Part shown: positions 15,283-23,526 of the stretch, in pieces | How positions within the stretch are numbered: position 1 is the first letter of the stretch | Layout: every line of letters begins with the position of its first letter | DNA from: JANOYC01 sp031428675 | GTDB lineage: Bacteria > Actinomycetota > Actinomycetes > Actinomycetales > Microbacteriaceae | Assembly (NCBI GenBank): GCA_031428675.1 | Contig: JANOYC010000175.1 | Span: 1-23,700 of the forward strand | DNA length: 23,700 bases | Direction: 5' to 3' | Notes under the pieces: model-generated | Seen by the model: only the letters and a program-made list of their open reading frames with translations | Told to the model about the DNA's origin: nothing | Database searches by the model: none | Position numbers and translations under genes: made by a program

Positions 15283-16221
15283 GTGTCCACAGAATCTCTG
15301 AGTGACGTCGGCGCCCATGAGCCACCCTCACCGCTTGTCGGCTGGTACGCCGACCCCGCTATTATAACGTTACACGACCGCTGGTGGTTGTATCCGACGA
15401 CCGACGGTATTCCCGGGTGGGGCGCCCGCTCCTTCCGCGCATTCTCGTCGCCCGACCTCGTCAATTGGACGGATCACGGAGAGGTACTCCGCCTGGGTGA
15501 GGACGTCCGATGGACGACCGAGCGCGCGTGGGCGCCGGCGGTGGCTGAACGCGCAGGAAAGTACTACTTCTATTTCACTGCCGATCACAACATCGGTGTC
15601 GCCATCGGCGATCGACCGGAGGGGCCATTCCGCGACATCGGCGCTCCCCTCATCTCCGCAGGCGATTTCGAGGGGTCGATGATCGACCCATCGGTCTTCA
15701 TTGACGAGGACGGCAGCGCCTACCTCTACTGGGGCAACGGACGCGCATACGGCGTGCAGCTGAACGACGACATGGTGTCGTTCGACCGATCTGCTGTGCA
15801 CTCGTGGCAGCCCGAGGATTTCCGCGAGGCCGCGTGGGTGCACCGTCGAGGTGCGAACTACTACCTCAGCTGGTCGGAGAACGACACTCGGAGCGAGGAC
15901 TATCGCGTGCGGTACGCAACGGGGGGTTCGCCCCTCGGCCCGTGGAACCATCGAGGGATAGTCCTCGAGAAGGATGCCGAGCGGGGAATACTCGCGACAG
16001 GGCACCACTCGATAGCAAAAGTGCCTGGCTCTGACGACTGGATCATCGCGTTTCATCGTTTCGCTATCCCCGACGGCAGCGGGTATCGACGCGAACTGTC
16101 GTTCGCGCCACTGGAATACCTCGACGACGGCCGAATCGCGCCGGTCCGATTTCCGCGCCGGACACTTCGCATTCCCCTCATCGCGCCAGACGGTGTCGAC
16201 GAGACCTCCCCAACACAATAG
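15283..16221 (+). CDS. GH43-family glycoside hydrolase (cytoplasmic)
   Basis: This 312-aa five-bladed beta-propeller enzyme is likely to release arabinose, xylose or a related sugar from oligosaccharides. The GH43 triad is visible: Asp24 (WYADPAI, base), Asp135 (SMIDPSVF, pKa modulator) and Glu182 (REAAWVHR, acid). There is no signal peptide or accessory carbohydrate-binding domain, so it acts in the cytoplasm. GTG at 15283 is chosen because GGAGG ends five bases before it; an in-frame GTG six bases earlier overlaps that site. The gene leads an operon with an ABC sugar importer and a GH42 enzyme. The subfamily, and hence exact substrate, cannot be told from the sequence alone. Confidence 0.9.
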   Translation: MSTESLSDVGAHEPPSPLVGWYADPAIITLHDRWWLYPTTDGIPGWGARSFRAFSSPDLVNWTDHGEVLRLGEDVRWTTERAWAPAVAERAGKYYFYFTADHNIGVAIGDRPEGPFRDIGAPLISAGDFEGSMIDPSVFIDEDGSAYLYWGNGRAYGVQLNDDMVSFDRSAVHSWQPEDFREAAWVHRRGANYYLSWSENDTRSEDYRVRYATGGSPLGPWNHRGIVLEKDAERGILATGHHSIAKVPGSDDWIIAFHRFAIPDGSGYRRELSFAPLEYLDDGRIAPVRFPRRTLRIPLIAPDGVDETSPTQ

Positions 16222-16241
16222 ATAACGAAATGAGGACAGCA

Positions 16242-17483
16242 ATGTCACACCCCATAACCCGTCGCCTGCTCACAGCGGCTGCCTTCGCCGTCGCGGGCTC
16301 GCTCGCTCTTGCGGGCTGCCAGTCCGGCGGCGGTGCCGACGGCACTACGACCCTGAGCTTCTTCTCATGGGACAACGAGAAGGCGATGGCGCCCGTCATC
16401 GATGCTTTCGAGGCCGCGCACCCGGATATCACGATCGAGTTCTCCACCGCGCCGCCGGTGGAGGAGTACATCTCCACCCTGCAAACCCGTCTCCTATCGA
16501 ACACAGCCGCGGATGTCTTCATCCTCGCTGCTGAGAATAAGAGCAGCGTTATCGACGGGGGATACGCCCTCGACCTCAGCGGTGAGTCCTTTATGGATCC
16601 CATCGCGGACTTCAACAAGGAGACGTATTCCAGCGATAAGGGCACCTTCGGCATGTCTGTGGCGAGCTGGGGCGGAGGAATCGTCGTGAACCAGGACCTC
16701 CTCGACAGCGTCGGCGCCACGGAGTTCCCGACCGATTGGGAAGGATTCCTCACGTTGTGCGCTGATCTCAAGAAGGCAGGGATCACGCCGTTCTACGATA
16801 ACCTCCAGGAGATCCCGATGACGGTCAATGCCCTGATCGGCGATGAGTATCAGGGCGACACAACAGTGGACGCCCGCATCTTCGCCGGCGACACGACCTT
16901 CGAAAAAGAGTGGACGCCTGCCCTCAAGAATTTCAACAAGCTCTTCGAACAGGGTCTTGTCTCGAAGGATGTTGTCGGTCTCACCGGCGACCAGATCGTG
17001 GACGAGTTTGCCGGAGGTCGCGTTGCCATGCTCGCCACCGGACCGTGGAATGTGGGCCGAATCCGTGAGAGCGCCCCGGACCTGAAGTTCGTATTCCAGC
17101 CCTTCCCCTCGCCGAACAGCAATACCGTGCTGCCGGGTGCGGCGTCGCCGGGCTATGCGATCAACGCCAAAACGCAGCACCTCGAAGCAGCCAAGGAGTT
17201 CCTCTCGTTCCTCTCGAGCGAAGAAGGCGTCTCGCTCTACAACGAATCAACGGCAGCCATCACTACCACCGCGAACTTCGACCCCACCCTCGACGATTCG
17301 CTCACGGCCATCGTCTCCGAGGTGCGGAAGGGGAACATCTACCTCGCCCAGATCTCGTGGCCAAGCAACCAGGATTCCCTGAGCTCAGAGGCAGTGGCAC
17401 GCCTGCAGGAGATGGTGCTCGGGCAGCAGACGCCCGAGGCGGTCGCCAGCTCGCTGGACCGGAAGCTCGCCGAAGTCAAATAG
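16242..17483 (+). CDS. ABC sugar-binding lipoprotein
   Basis: This 413-aa extracellular solute-binding protein (family 1) captures a sugar and delivers it to the two permeases encoded next. A lipoprotein signal (two arginines, hydrophobic stretch, lipobox LAGC with Cys26) anchors it outside the membrane. Mature-domain features include TTLSFFSWDNEKAMAPVIDA at the start and GPWNVGRI in the middle. ATG at 16242 is preferred over 16230 because GAGGA lies about seven bases upstream of it. No ATPase gene accompanies the importer, so it probably shares a genome-wide MsiK-type ATPase, as many actinobacterial sugar importers do. Confidence 0.93.
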   Translation: MSHPITRRLLTAAAFAVAGSLALAGCQSGGGADGTTTLSFFSWDNEKAMAPVIDAFEAAHPDITIEFSTAPPVEEYISTLQTRLLSNTAADVFILAAENKSSVIDGGYALDLSGESFMDPIADFNKETYSSDKGTFGMSVASWGGGIVVNQDLLDSVGATEFPTDWEGFLTLCADLKKAGITPFYDNLQEIPMTVNALIGDEYQGDTTVDARIFAGDTTFEKEWTPALKNFNKLFEQGLVSKDVVGLTGDQIVDEFAGGRVAMLATGPWNVGRIRESAPDLKFVFQPFPSPNSNTVLPGAASPGYAINAKTQHLEAAKEFLSFLSSEEGVSLYNESTAAITTTANFDPTLDDSLTAIVSEVRKGNIYLAQISWPSNQDSLSSEAVARLQEMVLGQQTPEAVASSLDRKLAEVK

Positions 17484-17486
17484 AGA

Positions 17487-17523
17487 GCCGGTGCGGCCGG
17501 GGCCAGGGAGGCGCCGGCCGCAC
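17487..17523. terminator. 12-bp hairpin after the binding-protein gene
   Basis: CGGTGCGGCCGG (17487-17498) pairs perfectly with CCGGCCGCACCG (17512-17523), loop 13 bases, four bases after the lipoprotein stop codon and before the permease genes. No T-run follows. Hairpins here commonly stabilise the upstream mRNA or partly stop transcription, so that more binding protein than permease is made. Confidence 0.65.
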
Positions 17524-17551
17524 CGCTGGACACGAGAGGACTTGTATCAGG

Positions 17552-18511
17552 ATGACCACCATCGGCCCCACCTCCACTGGATTGCACGCCCGACGTCCCG
17601 CCACCAGGCGTCGCCACAGCAGCTTCCTCCAACGCATGCGTTATTCCGCTAGCACCTATGTCTTCTACGTGCCCGTGCTTCTCGTCTTCGTCGTGCTCTT
17701 TGCAGTCCCGCTGGCTCAGTCGCTGTACTGGAGCTTCACGGATTTCAGCATCGCGAGTCCGGAGCCCACGTACGTCGGTTTCGAAAACTATTCACGCATA
17801 TTCAACGACTCATCGATGCTCGCGGCCCTGACCTTCACTCTGATGTACACCATCGGGACGACCCTTGTCGTGACGGCGCTCGCCATCCCTCTGGCCGTTG
17901 TGTTGAATCGACCATTCTGGGGCCGGAACTTCGTGAGGTCAGTGTTCTTCTTCCCTGCAATCCCGAGCATCGCCGTGCTGGGACTCGTGTGGGGATTCAT
18001 CCTCTCGCCATTGGGTTCTGGCGTGCTCAACAGCCTGTTGAAGGGCATCGCCGGGATCAATGCAGTGCCGTGGCTTTCGGATCCGCTCCTGGCGCAGCTC
18101 TCCGTAGTGTTCGTGGGGGTGTGGTCGCAACTCGGGTGGCACGCCATCTTGTACTTGGCCTACCTACAGTCCATCCCTGAAGACCTCTATGAGGTCGCAA
18201 CCCTCGACGGAGCGTCCCCGCGGCAGCAATTCTTCACCATCACCCTGCCCCTCCTGACTCCCGCCATCACAGTGAGCCAGCTCCTCCTTTTGACGAACGG
18301 GCTCAAGGTCTACGATCTTCCTTTCACCCTGACGAAGGGGGGACCCGGTTTCTCCACCTTCACGATCACACAGTCGCTCATTCAGAGGGGCATCGCACAG
18401 GCGCAATTTGGCCAGGCCTCCGCGCTTGCCGCAGTTTTCATGATTATTGTCGGCGCCGTCGTGCTGCTTCAGCTGCTCGTCTCGCGCCGATTGGAAGGAC
18501 GACTCCAGTGA
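17552..18511 (+). CDS. ABC sugar permease 1 (MalF-type)
   Basis: This 319-aa inner-membrane subunit of a CUT1 sugar importer has about six helices after a basic cytoplasmic N-terminus (RRPATRRRHSSFLQRM). The EAA loop that contacts the ATPase is visible as EDLYEVATLDGASPRQQFF, followed by ITLPLLTPAI. ATG at 17552 is chosen, with GAGAGGA about 11 bases upstream; the longer in-frame extension runs through the binding-protein gene and is discarded. Its stop overlaps the GTG of the second permease by four bases. Confidence 0.92.
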   Translation: MTTIGPTSTGLHARRPATRRRHSSFLQRMRYSASTYVFYVPVLLVFVVLFAVPLAQSLYWSFTDFSIASPEPTYVGFENYSRIFNDSSMLAALTFTLMYTIGTTLVVTALAIPLAVVLNRPFWGRNFVRSVFFFPAIPSIAVLGLVWGFILSPLGSGVLNSLLKGIAGINAVPWLSDPLLAQLSVVFVGVWSQLGWHAILYLAYLQSIPEDLYEVATLDGASPRQQFFTITLPLLTPAITVSQLLLLTNGLKVYDLPFTLTKGGPGFSTFTITQSLIQRGIAQAQFGQASALAAVFMIIVGAVVLLQLLVSRRLEGRLQ

Positions 18512-19365
18512 CCGAAATCATCTCGTCAAAGTCAAAGTCAAAGTCAAAGTTGAGGGCCAAGTCCCTCACAACAGCCGTCGTAATGATCCCGCTTGCCCTC
18601 GTGGTCGGGTTCCCCTTCTATTACATCGTCGTCAACACCTTGAAGACTCAGAAGGAGTCGACTAACTCGCCACTCGCCCTGCCAAAAGAGTTCAACCTCA
18701 GCAACTACGTCGAGGTCTTCCAGACCCTGCCGTTGGTGCAGAGTTTTGCCAACACGCTAGTGGTGACAGTTGCCTCAATCGCCGTCATGCTCCTGATCGG
18801 CTCAATGGCTGCATTCGCGACGATCCTCCGCCAAAGTTGGGTCTCAAGAGCGATAGGCGCGGTGTTAATCCTGGCATTCCTCGTGCCCTTTCAGGCGACG
18901 CTCATCCCGCTCTACCGCATGCTCGTCGATGTCCGACTTGTCGACACCCTGCAGGGTCTCGTGGTCCTCTACGCAGCCGGGTCGATCTTCTGCTACTTCC
19001 TCATCCAGGGGTACATGCGAACGATACCGTTCGAGATCATCGAGGCCGCACGCATCGACGGAGCTGGCTCGTTTCGCATCTACAGCACGATTGTCCTCCC
19101 GCTCATCCGACCGATTCTGATCACGGTGGGTGTCTTCCAGGCCATGTGGGTGTGGAACGACTTCATCACGCCCAACGTCTTCATCAGTTCTCCTGCACAG
19201 AAGACGCTTGTGCTGCAGGTTTACTCGGCTGTTGGTCAATTCAGCGTGAATTGGCCGGCCTTCATGACACTGACTGTCATCGTGCTCCTCCCCATGGTGA
19301 TCTTCTTCATCTTGATGCAGCGCCACATCGTCAGCGGGCTCGTCGCTGGGGGTTTGAAGGGATGA
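18508..19365 (+). CDS. ABC sugar permease 2 (MalG-type)
   Basis: This 285-aa second membrane subunit of the importer has six helices and an EAA loop, EIIEAARIDGAGSFRIYSTI, followed by VLPLIRPIL. GTG at 18508 overlaps the end of permease 1 (GTGA). The N-terminus contains an unusual run of Ser-Lys pairs encoded by a perfect hexanucleotide repeat (18525-18548), just before the first helix. The stop overlaps the GH42 start. Confidence 0.93.
   Translation: MTEIISSKSKSKSKLRAKSLTTAVVMIPLALVVGFPFYYIVVNTLKTQKESTNSPLALPKEFNLSNYVEVFQTLPLVQSFANTLVVTVASIAVMLLIGSMAAFATILRQSWVSRAIGAVLILAFLVPFQATLIPLYRMLVDVRLVDTLQGLVVLYAAGSIFCYFLIQGYMRTIPFEIIEAARIDGAGSFRIYSTIVLPLIRPILITVGVFQAMWVWNDFITPNVFISSPAQKTLVLQVYSAVGQFSVNWPAFMTLTVIVLLPMVIFFILMQRHIVSGLVAGGLKG
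18525..18550 (+). repeat. GTCAAA hexamer repeat, 4.3 copies
   Basis: Four exact tandem GTCAAA units plus GT lie within the start of permease 2. They encode alternating Ser-Lys in the cytoplasmic tail. A six-base unit keeps the frame when copy number changes. Confidence 0.9.
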
Positions 19366-21437
19366 TGATCAATCTGCCCGGAAATCACTCCCGGCCCCGC
19401 TGGCTACGCGGGAGGGAAGACTCGCCACGCATCGCATTCGGCGCCGACTACAACCCTGACCAGTGGCCCCGCCACGTTTGGGACGACGACGTCCGGCTGA
19501 TGCGCGAAGCTGGGGTCAACATCGTCTCGCTGGCCATTTTCTCCTGGGCTAAACTGCAACCCGCCGAGAACGAGTGGGACTTCTATTGGCTGGACGAAGC
19601 CATGGATCTGCTCCATTCCAACGGCATCGACGTAGACCTGGCTACCGCCACCGCCTCGCCGCCGCCATGGCTTGCCGCGGCGCACCCAGAGATCCTGCCT
19701 GTGACACGTACCGGAGAAATCATTTGGCCGGGGGCGCGACAGCATTGGCGTCCAACGTCCCCGGTCTTCCGAGCCCACGCGCTGCGACTCGTCGAGGTGA
19801 TGGCGGAGCGCTACGCTGATCACCCCGCGCTCGTCGCATGGCACGTGTCCAATGAACTCGGCTGTCACAATATCTATGACTATTCCGAGGACGCAGTGAC
19901 CGCATTCCGTTTGTGGCTACGGGCTCGCTACCTCGACTTGGATGCGCTCAACGACGGGTGGGGAACGGCCTTCTGGTCGCAAAGATATGGCAGCTGGGAC
20001 GAGATCCTTCCGCCACGTCTTACGGCCTCCCACCCCAATCCCACCCAGCAACTCGACTTCAAGCGCTTCTCATCCGATGCGCTCCAGGACTACCTCCGCG
20101 CGGAGCGGGACGTCCTCCACCGCATCACGCCCGACGTGCCCGTCACCACCAACTTCATGGTGATGGGTGAGACGAAGGGCATGAACTACTCGGCGTGGGC
20201 AGGTGAGGTCGACTTCGTGTCGAACGACCACTATGTCCATCCCGGCCCACAGGCCTTAGATGAGCTCTCACTTTCAGCCAATCTGACCAGTGGTCTCGCC
20301 GCCGGTGAGCCGTGGTTCCTGATGGAGCACTCAACGAGTGCGGTGAATTGGCAGCCCGTCAACGTGGCGAAGCAGCCCGGCGAGATGCTTCGCGATTCGC
20401 TCACCCACGTCGCGCACGGAGCAGACGCCGTCTGCTTCTTCCAGTGGAGGCAGTCCGCCGTCGGCGCCGAGAAGTATCACTCCGGCATGGTGCCCCATGC
20501 AGGGCCGGACAGCGACGTCTTCCGCTCGGTCGTCCGCCTCGGAGACACGCTCAAGACGCTCGCCCCGATCGCTGGCGCGCGGCGCAAGCCAGCATCGGTC
20601 GCCCTCCTATTCGACTGGGAATCCTGGTGGGCCAGTGAGCAGGACTCCCATCCCACGGAGCAACTTCGCTACCGAGCCGAGGTTCTCGACTGGTATTCGG
20701 CGCTCCTCTCCGCCGGCGTTAGGACCGACGTCGTGCCGACCGGCACGCCGCTCTGGGGCTATCCCGTCGTCATTGCGCCCATCCTCCATGTGGTCCCGCA
20801 GGCACTCGCTGATGAGCTGGAGGAGTACGTCCGCCGCGGGGGTCACCTGGCCACCACCTATTTCTCCGGCATCGTCGATGAGAACGATCACGCACACTTG
20901 GGCGGCTATCCGGGCGCCTTCCGGAATCTGCTCGGCATCCGCGTCGAGGAGTTCGCGCCACTACGCGAGGGCGAAGCCGTGGATCTCGACAACGGGACCA
21001 CCGGAAGTATGTGGAGCGAGCCAGTCCGGCTCGTAGCTGACAACGTGCGGGTCCTCGCGTCCTACGCATCCGGAGCCTTCACCGGGTGGCCCGCCGTCAC
21101 TCTGAGGCCGGTAGGCGCAGGTTCGGCCACCTACGTCTCTACCAGACTCGGGCGCGAGGGGCTCGTGCCGATTGTGAAGGCGGTGGCTGACGCGGCCGGC
21201 GTGACGAGCGAGTTGCCGCCGTCGGCGCGCGGGGCCGTGGAACTCGTGATCCGAGTGACCGGCGAGACCGAATATCACTTCTATATCAACCGGACCGCGC
21301 ACTCCGTGGACATCGAGGTAGGGCGCCGGGACGTGCTCATCGGAGATCTGAATTCAGACCGTCCCCGACCTACGATCAGAATTGCGGCGCATGGGGTGTC
21401 GGTCCTCGAAGGGGCGATCATTGAGCAAGGTCATTGA
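19362..21437 (+). CDS. GH42 beta-galactosidase
   Basis: This 691-aa retaining beta-galactosidase is near the usual GH42 length. The catalytic acid/base is Glu165 in HVSNELG and the nucleophile Glu322 in FLMEHSTSAVNWQ; the N-terminus shows GADYNPDQWP, a hallmark of the (beta/alpha)8 barrel start. The trimerisation domain (about 400-610) and a C-terminal beta domain follow. There is no signal peptide, so it acts on imported galactosides. ATG at 19362 overlaps the permease stop (ATGA); a second ATG three bases later is equally possible, and AAGGG lies just upstream. With two GH43 enzymes beside it, arabinogalactan- or galactan-derived oligosaccharides are the likely substrates. Confidence 0.94.
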   Translation: MMINLPGNHSRPRWLRGREDSPRIAFGADYNPDQWPRHVWDDDVRLMREAGVNIVSLAIFSWAKLQPAENEWDFYWLDEAMDLLHSNGIDVDLATATASPPPWLAAAHPEILPVTRTGEIIWPGARQHWRPTSPVFRAHALRLVEVMAERYADHPALVAWHVSNELGCHNIYDYSEDAVTAFRLWLRARYLDLDALNDGWGTAFWSQRYGSWDEILPPRLTASHPNPTQQLDFKRFSSDALQDYLRAERDVLHRITPDVPVTTNFMVMGETKGMNYSAWAGEVDFVSNDHYVHPGPQALDELSLSANLTSGLAAGEPWFLMEHSTSAVNWQPVNVAKQPGEMLRDSLTHVAHGADAVCFFQWRQSAVGAEKYHSGMVPHAGPDSDVFRSVVRLGDTLKTLAPIAGARRKPASVALLFDWESWWASEQDSHPTEQLRYRAEVLDWYSALLSAGVRTDVVPTGTPLWGYPVVIAPILHVVPQALADELEEYVRRGGHLATTYFSGIVDENDHAHLGGYPGAFRNLLGIRVEEFAPLREGEAVDLDNGTTGSMWSEPVRLVADNVRVLASYASGAFTGWPAVTLRPVGAGSATYVSTRLGREGLVPIVKAVADAAGVTSELPPSARGAVELVIRVTGETEYHFYINRTAHSVDIEVGRRDVLIGDLNSDRPRPTIRIAAHGVSVLEGAIIEQGH

Positions 21438-22486
21438 GCAACACGCGGATGAGAGCGCCCGCGCGAAGCGGGGCGAGTGCGGGGAGTCGCGAGTTGGCCA
21501 CAACCAGGCTTAGCGAGGCGTACGAGGGATACGCCTTCGCCTACTTCACAGGCGATTCCGCCGCAGGAGAAAACATCTATTTCGCTGCGAGCGATGGCAA
21601 CGACGCCCTCAGGTGGACAGAGCTCAACGGTGGCGAGCCGGTGCTGAGGTCCAATCACGGCACAGGCGGACTGCGTGATCCCTTCATCGTCCGCTCACCG
21701 GAGGGGGACAACTTCTACCTTCTCGCCACTGACCTATCCATTGGCTCCGGCATGTCGTGGGACGACGCCCAGCGAGTAGGCAGCAGGCACATCGAAGTGT
21801 GGCAATCCAACGATCTTGTGCGGTGGTCGGAGCAACGGCACGTTGAGGTCTCACCCAAGACTGCAGGCAATACATGGGCACCGAAGGCGCTGTACGACGA
21901 AAGCCTTGGCGCCTACGTCGTCTTTTGGGCGTCGAAGGTGTACGACGCGAGTGACTTTCGGCACACGGGTTCGAGCTACAACAAGATGTTTTTTTCGACT
22001 ACGCGCGACTTCGTCTCGTTCACCGAACCCGAGATCTGGTACGACCCTGGAACCTCCGTCATCGACTCCACCGTCCTCAAGGTCGGTCTCAACTACCACC
22101 GATTCACAAAAGACGAGGGGGCGACCACCGGCTGCCCCGACATCGTCCATGAGAAGTCGTCCGACCTACGCGCAGTGTCGCCGTCGGATGCTTGGATAAC
22201 CGTGGCCAGCTGCATCGGGCGCAATGCCGGTGCAGAGGACGTCGAAGGGCCAACTTCCTTCGCAGCAAATCCGGGGGACGTCAATGGGGAGCGGTATTAC
22301 CTGTTCGTCGATGAGTACGCTGGACGCGGATACATCCCGCTTACCACCAATGACATTGAACAGGGTGCCTGGGAAGTTCCCGCGAACTATGACCTGCCGA
22401 GCCACGCACGTCACGGGACGGTCATTCCGGTGACTGCTGCGGAGCTCGCCGCCCTGCGCAGCGGCCCCACTCTGGACACCATCTAG
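21434..22486 (+). CDS. GH43-like five-bladed propeller hydrolase
   Basis: This 350-aa protein is related to GH43 arabinofuranosidase/xylosidase-type enzymes. Recognisable elements are YAFAYFTGD and ENIYFAAS near the start, GLRDPFIVRSPEGDNFYLLA with the first propeller Asp, NTWAPKALYDE, and SVIDSTVLKVG, where an Asp is placed as the pKa modulator. The acid Glu cannot be assigned with confidence. TTG at 21434 overlaps the GH42 stop (TTGA), with AAGG about six bases upstream. The first 20 residues (Arg/Ser/Ala rich) do not form a signal peptide, so a start further inside is possible. It closes the sugar-use operon. Confidence 0.82.
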   Translation: MSNTRMRAPARSGASAGSRELATTRLSEAYEGYAFAYFTGDSAAGENIYFAASDGNDALRWTELNGGEPVLRSNHGTGGLRDPFIVRSPEGDNFYLLATDLSIGSGMSWDDAQRVGSRHIEVWQSNDLVRWSEQRHVEVSPKTAGNTWAPKALYDESLGAYVVFWASKVYDASDFRHTGSSYNKMFFSTTRDFVSFTEPEIWYDPGTSVIDSTVLKVGLNYHRFTKDEGATTGCPDIVHEKSSDLRAVSPSDAWITVASCIGRNAGAEDVEGPTSFAANPGDVNGERYYLFVDEYAGRGYIPLTTNDIEQGAWEVPANYDLPSHARHGTVIPVTAAELAALRSGPTLDTI

Positions 22487-22534
22487 AGCTCTGACGCGAT
22501 CGTGGGGATCTGAAGGCAGTCGGGAGTTGCCAGG

Positions 22535-22554
22535 AGGCCGAGCGTCGCCGGCCT
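22535..22554. terminator. Possible weak terminator of the sugar operon
   Basis: AGGCCG (22535-22540) pairs with CGGCCT (22549-22554) around an eight-base loop, 49 bases after the last stop codon of the operon. The stem is short and is followed by GTCTAG rather than a T-run, so the call is tentative. Confidence 0.3.
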
Positions 22555-22580
22555 GTCTAGGGTCGGCGCTCGTGGGCACC

Positions 22581-22980
22581 TGAACCGCTGGGTTTCTTTG
22601 AGGCTCCTGTCCTTGGAAACGAGGATGGGGTTATGCCGAAAGAGCAAACAATGGGGAAGCCGACGACGCGTCGGTATTCGCCCGAGGAAACGGCTGCAAC
22701 TCTGAGGAACTTCGCCGGGGGCCGTCTCCGCGGAGGCGCGTCGGGTGCGGAAACTCAAGCAAGAGGACCCGGAACCTCGGCGCGCGAACGAGATCCTGAA
22801 GCGAGCGGCGAGTTTCTTCGGGGCGGAGCTCGACCGCCAACACCGGAAATAGTCGCATTCGTCGACCCGAACAGGAAGATGTCTTCGTAGTTCGCACCCT
22901 CGGAGTCGAGCCTATCTGCAGCTTATTGCGGGTGGCTCCAAGCAAATTGTGTACACAAACGTGGCACAGATTGCGGGATG
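22581..22980 (+). pseudogene. Decayed IS3-family element (orfA/orfB remnants)
   Basis: The left end probably begins at TGAACCGC (22581). orfA starts at ATG 22633 (MPKEQTMGKPTTRRYSPEE) but has lost its middle. Another frame then gives the orfA end (RRANEILKRAASFFGAEL and DRQHRK, stop near 22853). A further frame carries the start of orfB (VAFVDPN, then GVEPICSLLRVAPS). The remaining orfB, with its DDE core, is absent. Deletion and frameshifts leave no active transposase. The remnant ends next to the 26-bp repeat at 22993. Confidence 0.75.
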
Positions 22981-22992
22981 GTCGAATGTGGC

Positions 22993-23018
22993 CGTGCCCA
23001 CATTTCACTCACACTCGG
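22993..23018 (+). repeat. Copy 2 of the 26-bp repeat (arm-site-like)
   Basis: It matches 5553-5578 at 24 of 26 positions in the same orientation. No tRNA fragment is seen beside this copy. It marks the boundary between the IS3 remnant after the sugar locus and the metal-response genes. Confidence 0.6.
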
Positions 23019-23120
23019 CACTTCGGGGCGCAGGGCTCCGACCTGCGCAGTCCGGCGGATTGTGCCGATCGAAGGACGTGTCCCTTCGAGGGGAAAACCC
23101 TGTCTCCCAATAGGTCACTG

Positions 23121-23149
23121 CTGACTGTATAGTCATCGCATGCTGACTA
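23121..23149 (+). promoter_or_regulatory. cmtR promoter/operator straddling the start codon
   Basis: Two overlapping inverted repeats share half-sites: TGACT-GTAT-AGTCA (23122-23135) and ATAGTCA-TCGCATGC-TGACTAT (23129-23135 and 23144-23150, 7 bp each). TATAGT (23128-23133) fits a -10 box six bases before the ATG at 23140, and there is no Shine-Dalgarno, so the transcript may be leaderless. A repressor bound here would cover promoter and start codon, as expected for ArsR/CmtR autoregulation. Confidence 0.65.
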
Positions 23150-23490
23150 TTGGGCCTCGAGTGGATGTGATGAACCGCTTGGGCCGCGCCATGGCTGACG
23201 GCACACGATCACGAATCCTGCTGAGCTTGCTCGAGCGCCCCGGCTACCCGGCCGAACTCGCCCAGGATCTTGAGCTCAGCAGAACGAACGTCTCCAACCA
23301 CCTCGCCTGCCTACGTGGGTGCGGACTCGTCACCGCCGAACCAGAAGGTCGACGTACGAGGTATGAGATCGCCGACCCACACCTGACCCAGGCACTTGCC
23401 GCCCTGCTCAACGTTGTTCTCGCCGTCGACGAGGGCGCACCCTGCCTCGACGGATCTTGCGACGTACCGGGATGCTGCGACCCGGCATAG
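23140..23490 (+). CDS. cmtR: CmtR, Cd(II)/Pb(II)-sensing ArsR-family repressor
   Basis: This 116-aa winged-helix repressor releases DNA when it binds soft metals. The recognition region reads LSRTNVSNHLACLRGCGLV. Cys57 and Cys61 in that helix and Cys102 in the C-terminal tail (EGAPCLDG) fall at the same positions as the Cd/Pb ligands of mycobacterial CmtR, which supports the specific call over generic ArsR. Three further cysteines (107, 112, 113) follow and may add ligands. The operator-like repeats overlap its own start, suggesting autorepression. A cysteine-rich micro-protein gene follows 36 bases later, probably on the same transcript. Confidence 0.93.
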   Translation: MLTIGPRVDVMNRLGRAMADGTRSRILLSLLERPGYPAELAQDLELSRTNVSNHLACLRGCGLVTAEPEGRRTRYEIADPHLTQALAALLNVVLAVDEGAPCLDGSCDVPGCCDPA

Positions 23491-23526
23491 ACCGCCCGCC
23501 AACAACGGGACGGAGAGGAGGCAACC

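Noticed and set aside
14147..15301. Long plus-strand open frame (about 384 codons) opposite lacI
   Set aside because: It is antisense to a clear LacI-family gene, has no recognisable domain, and is a by-product of high-GC codon use. Only its first 20 codons, ahead of lacI, could be real.
18837..19361. N-terminal extension of the GH42 frame
   Set aside because: It overlaps the whole second half of permease 2 in another frame; GH42 homology begins only after 19362.
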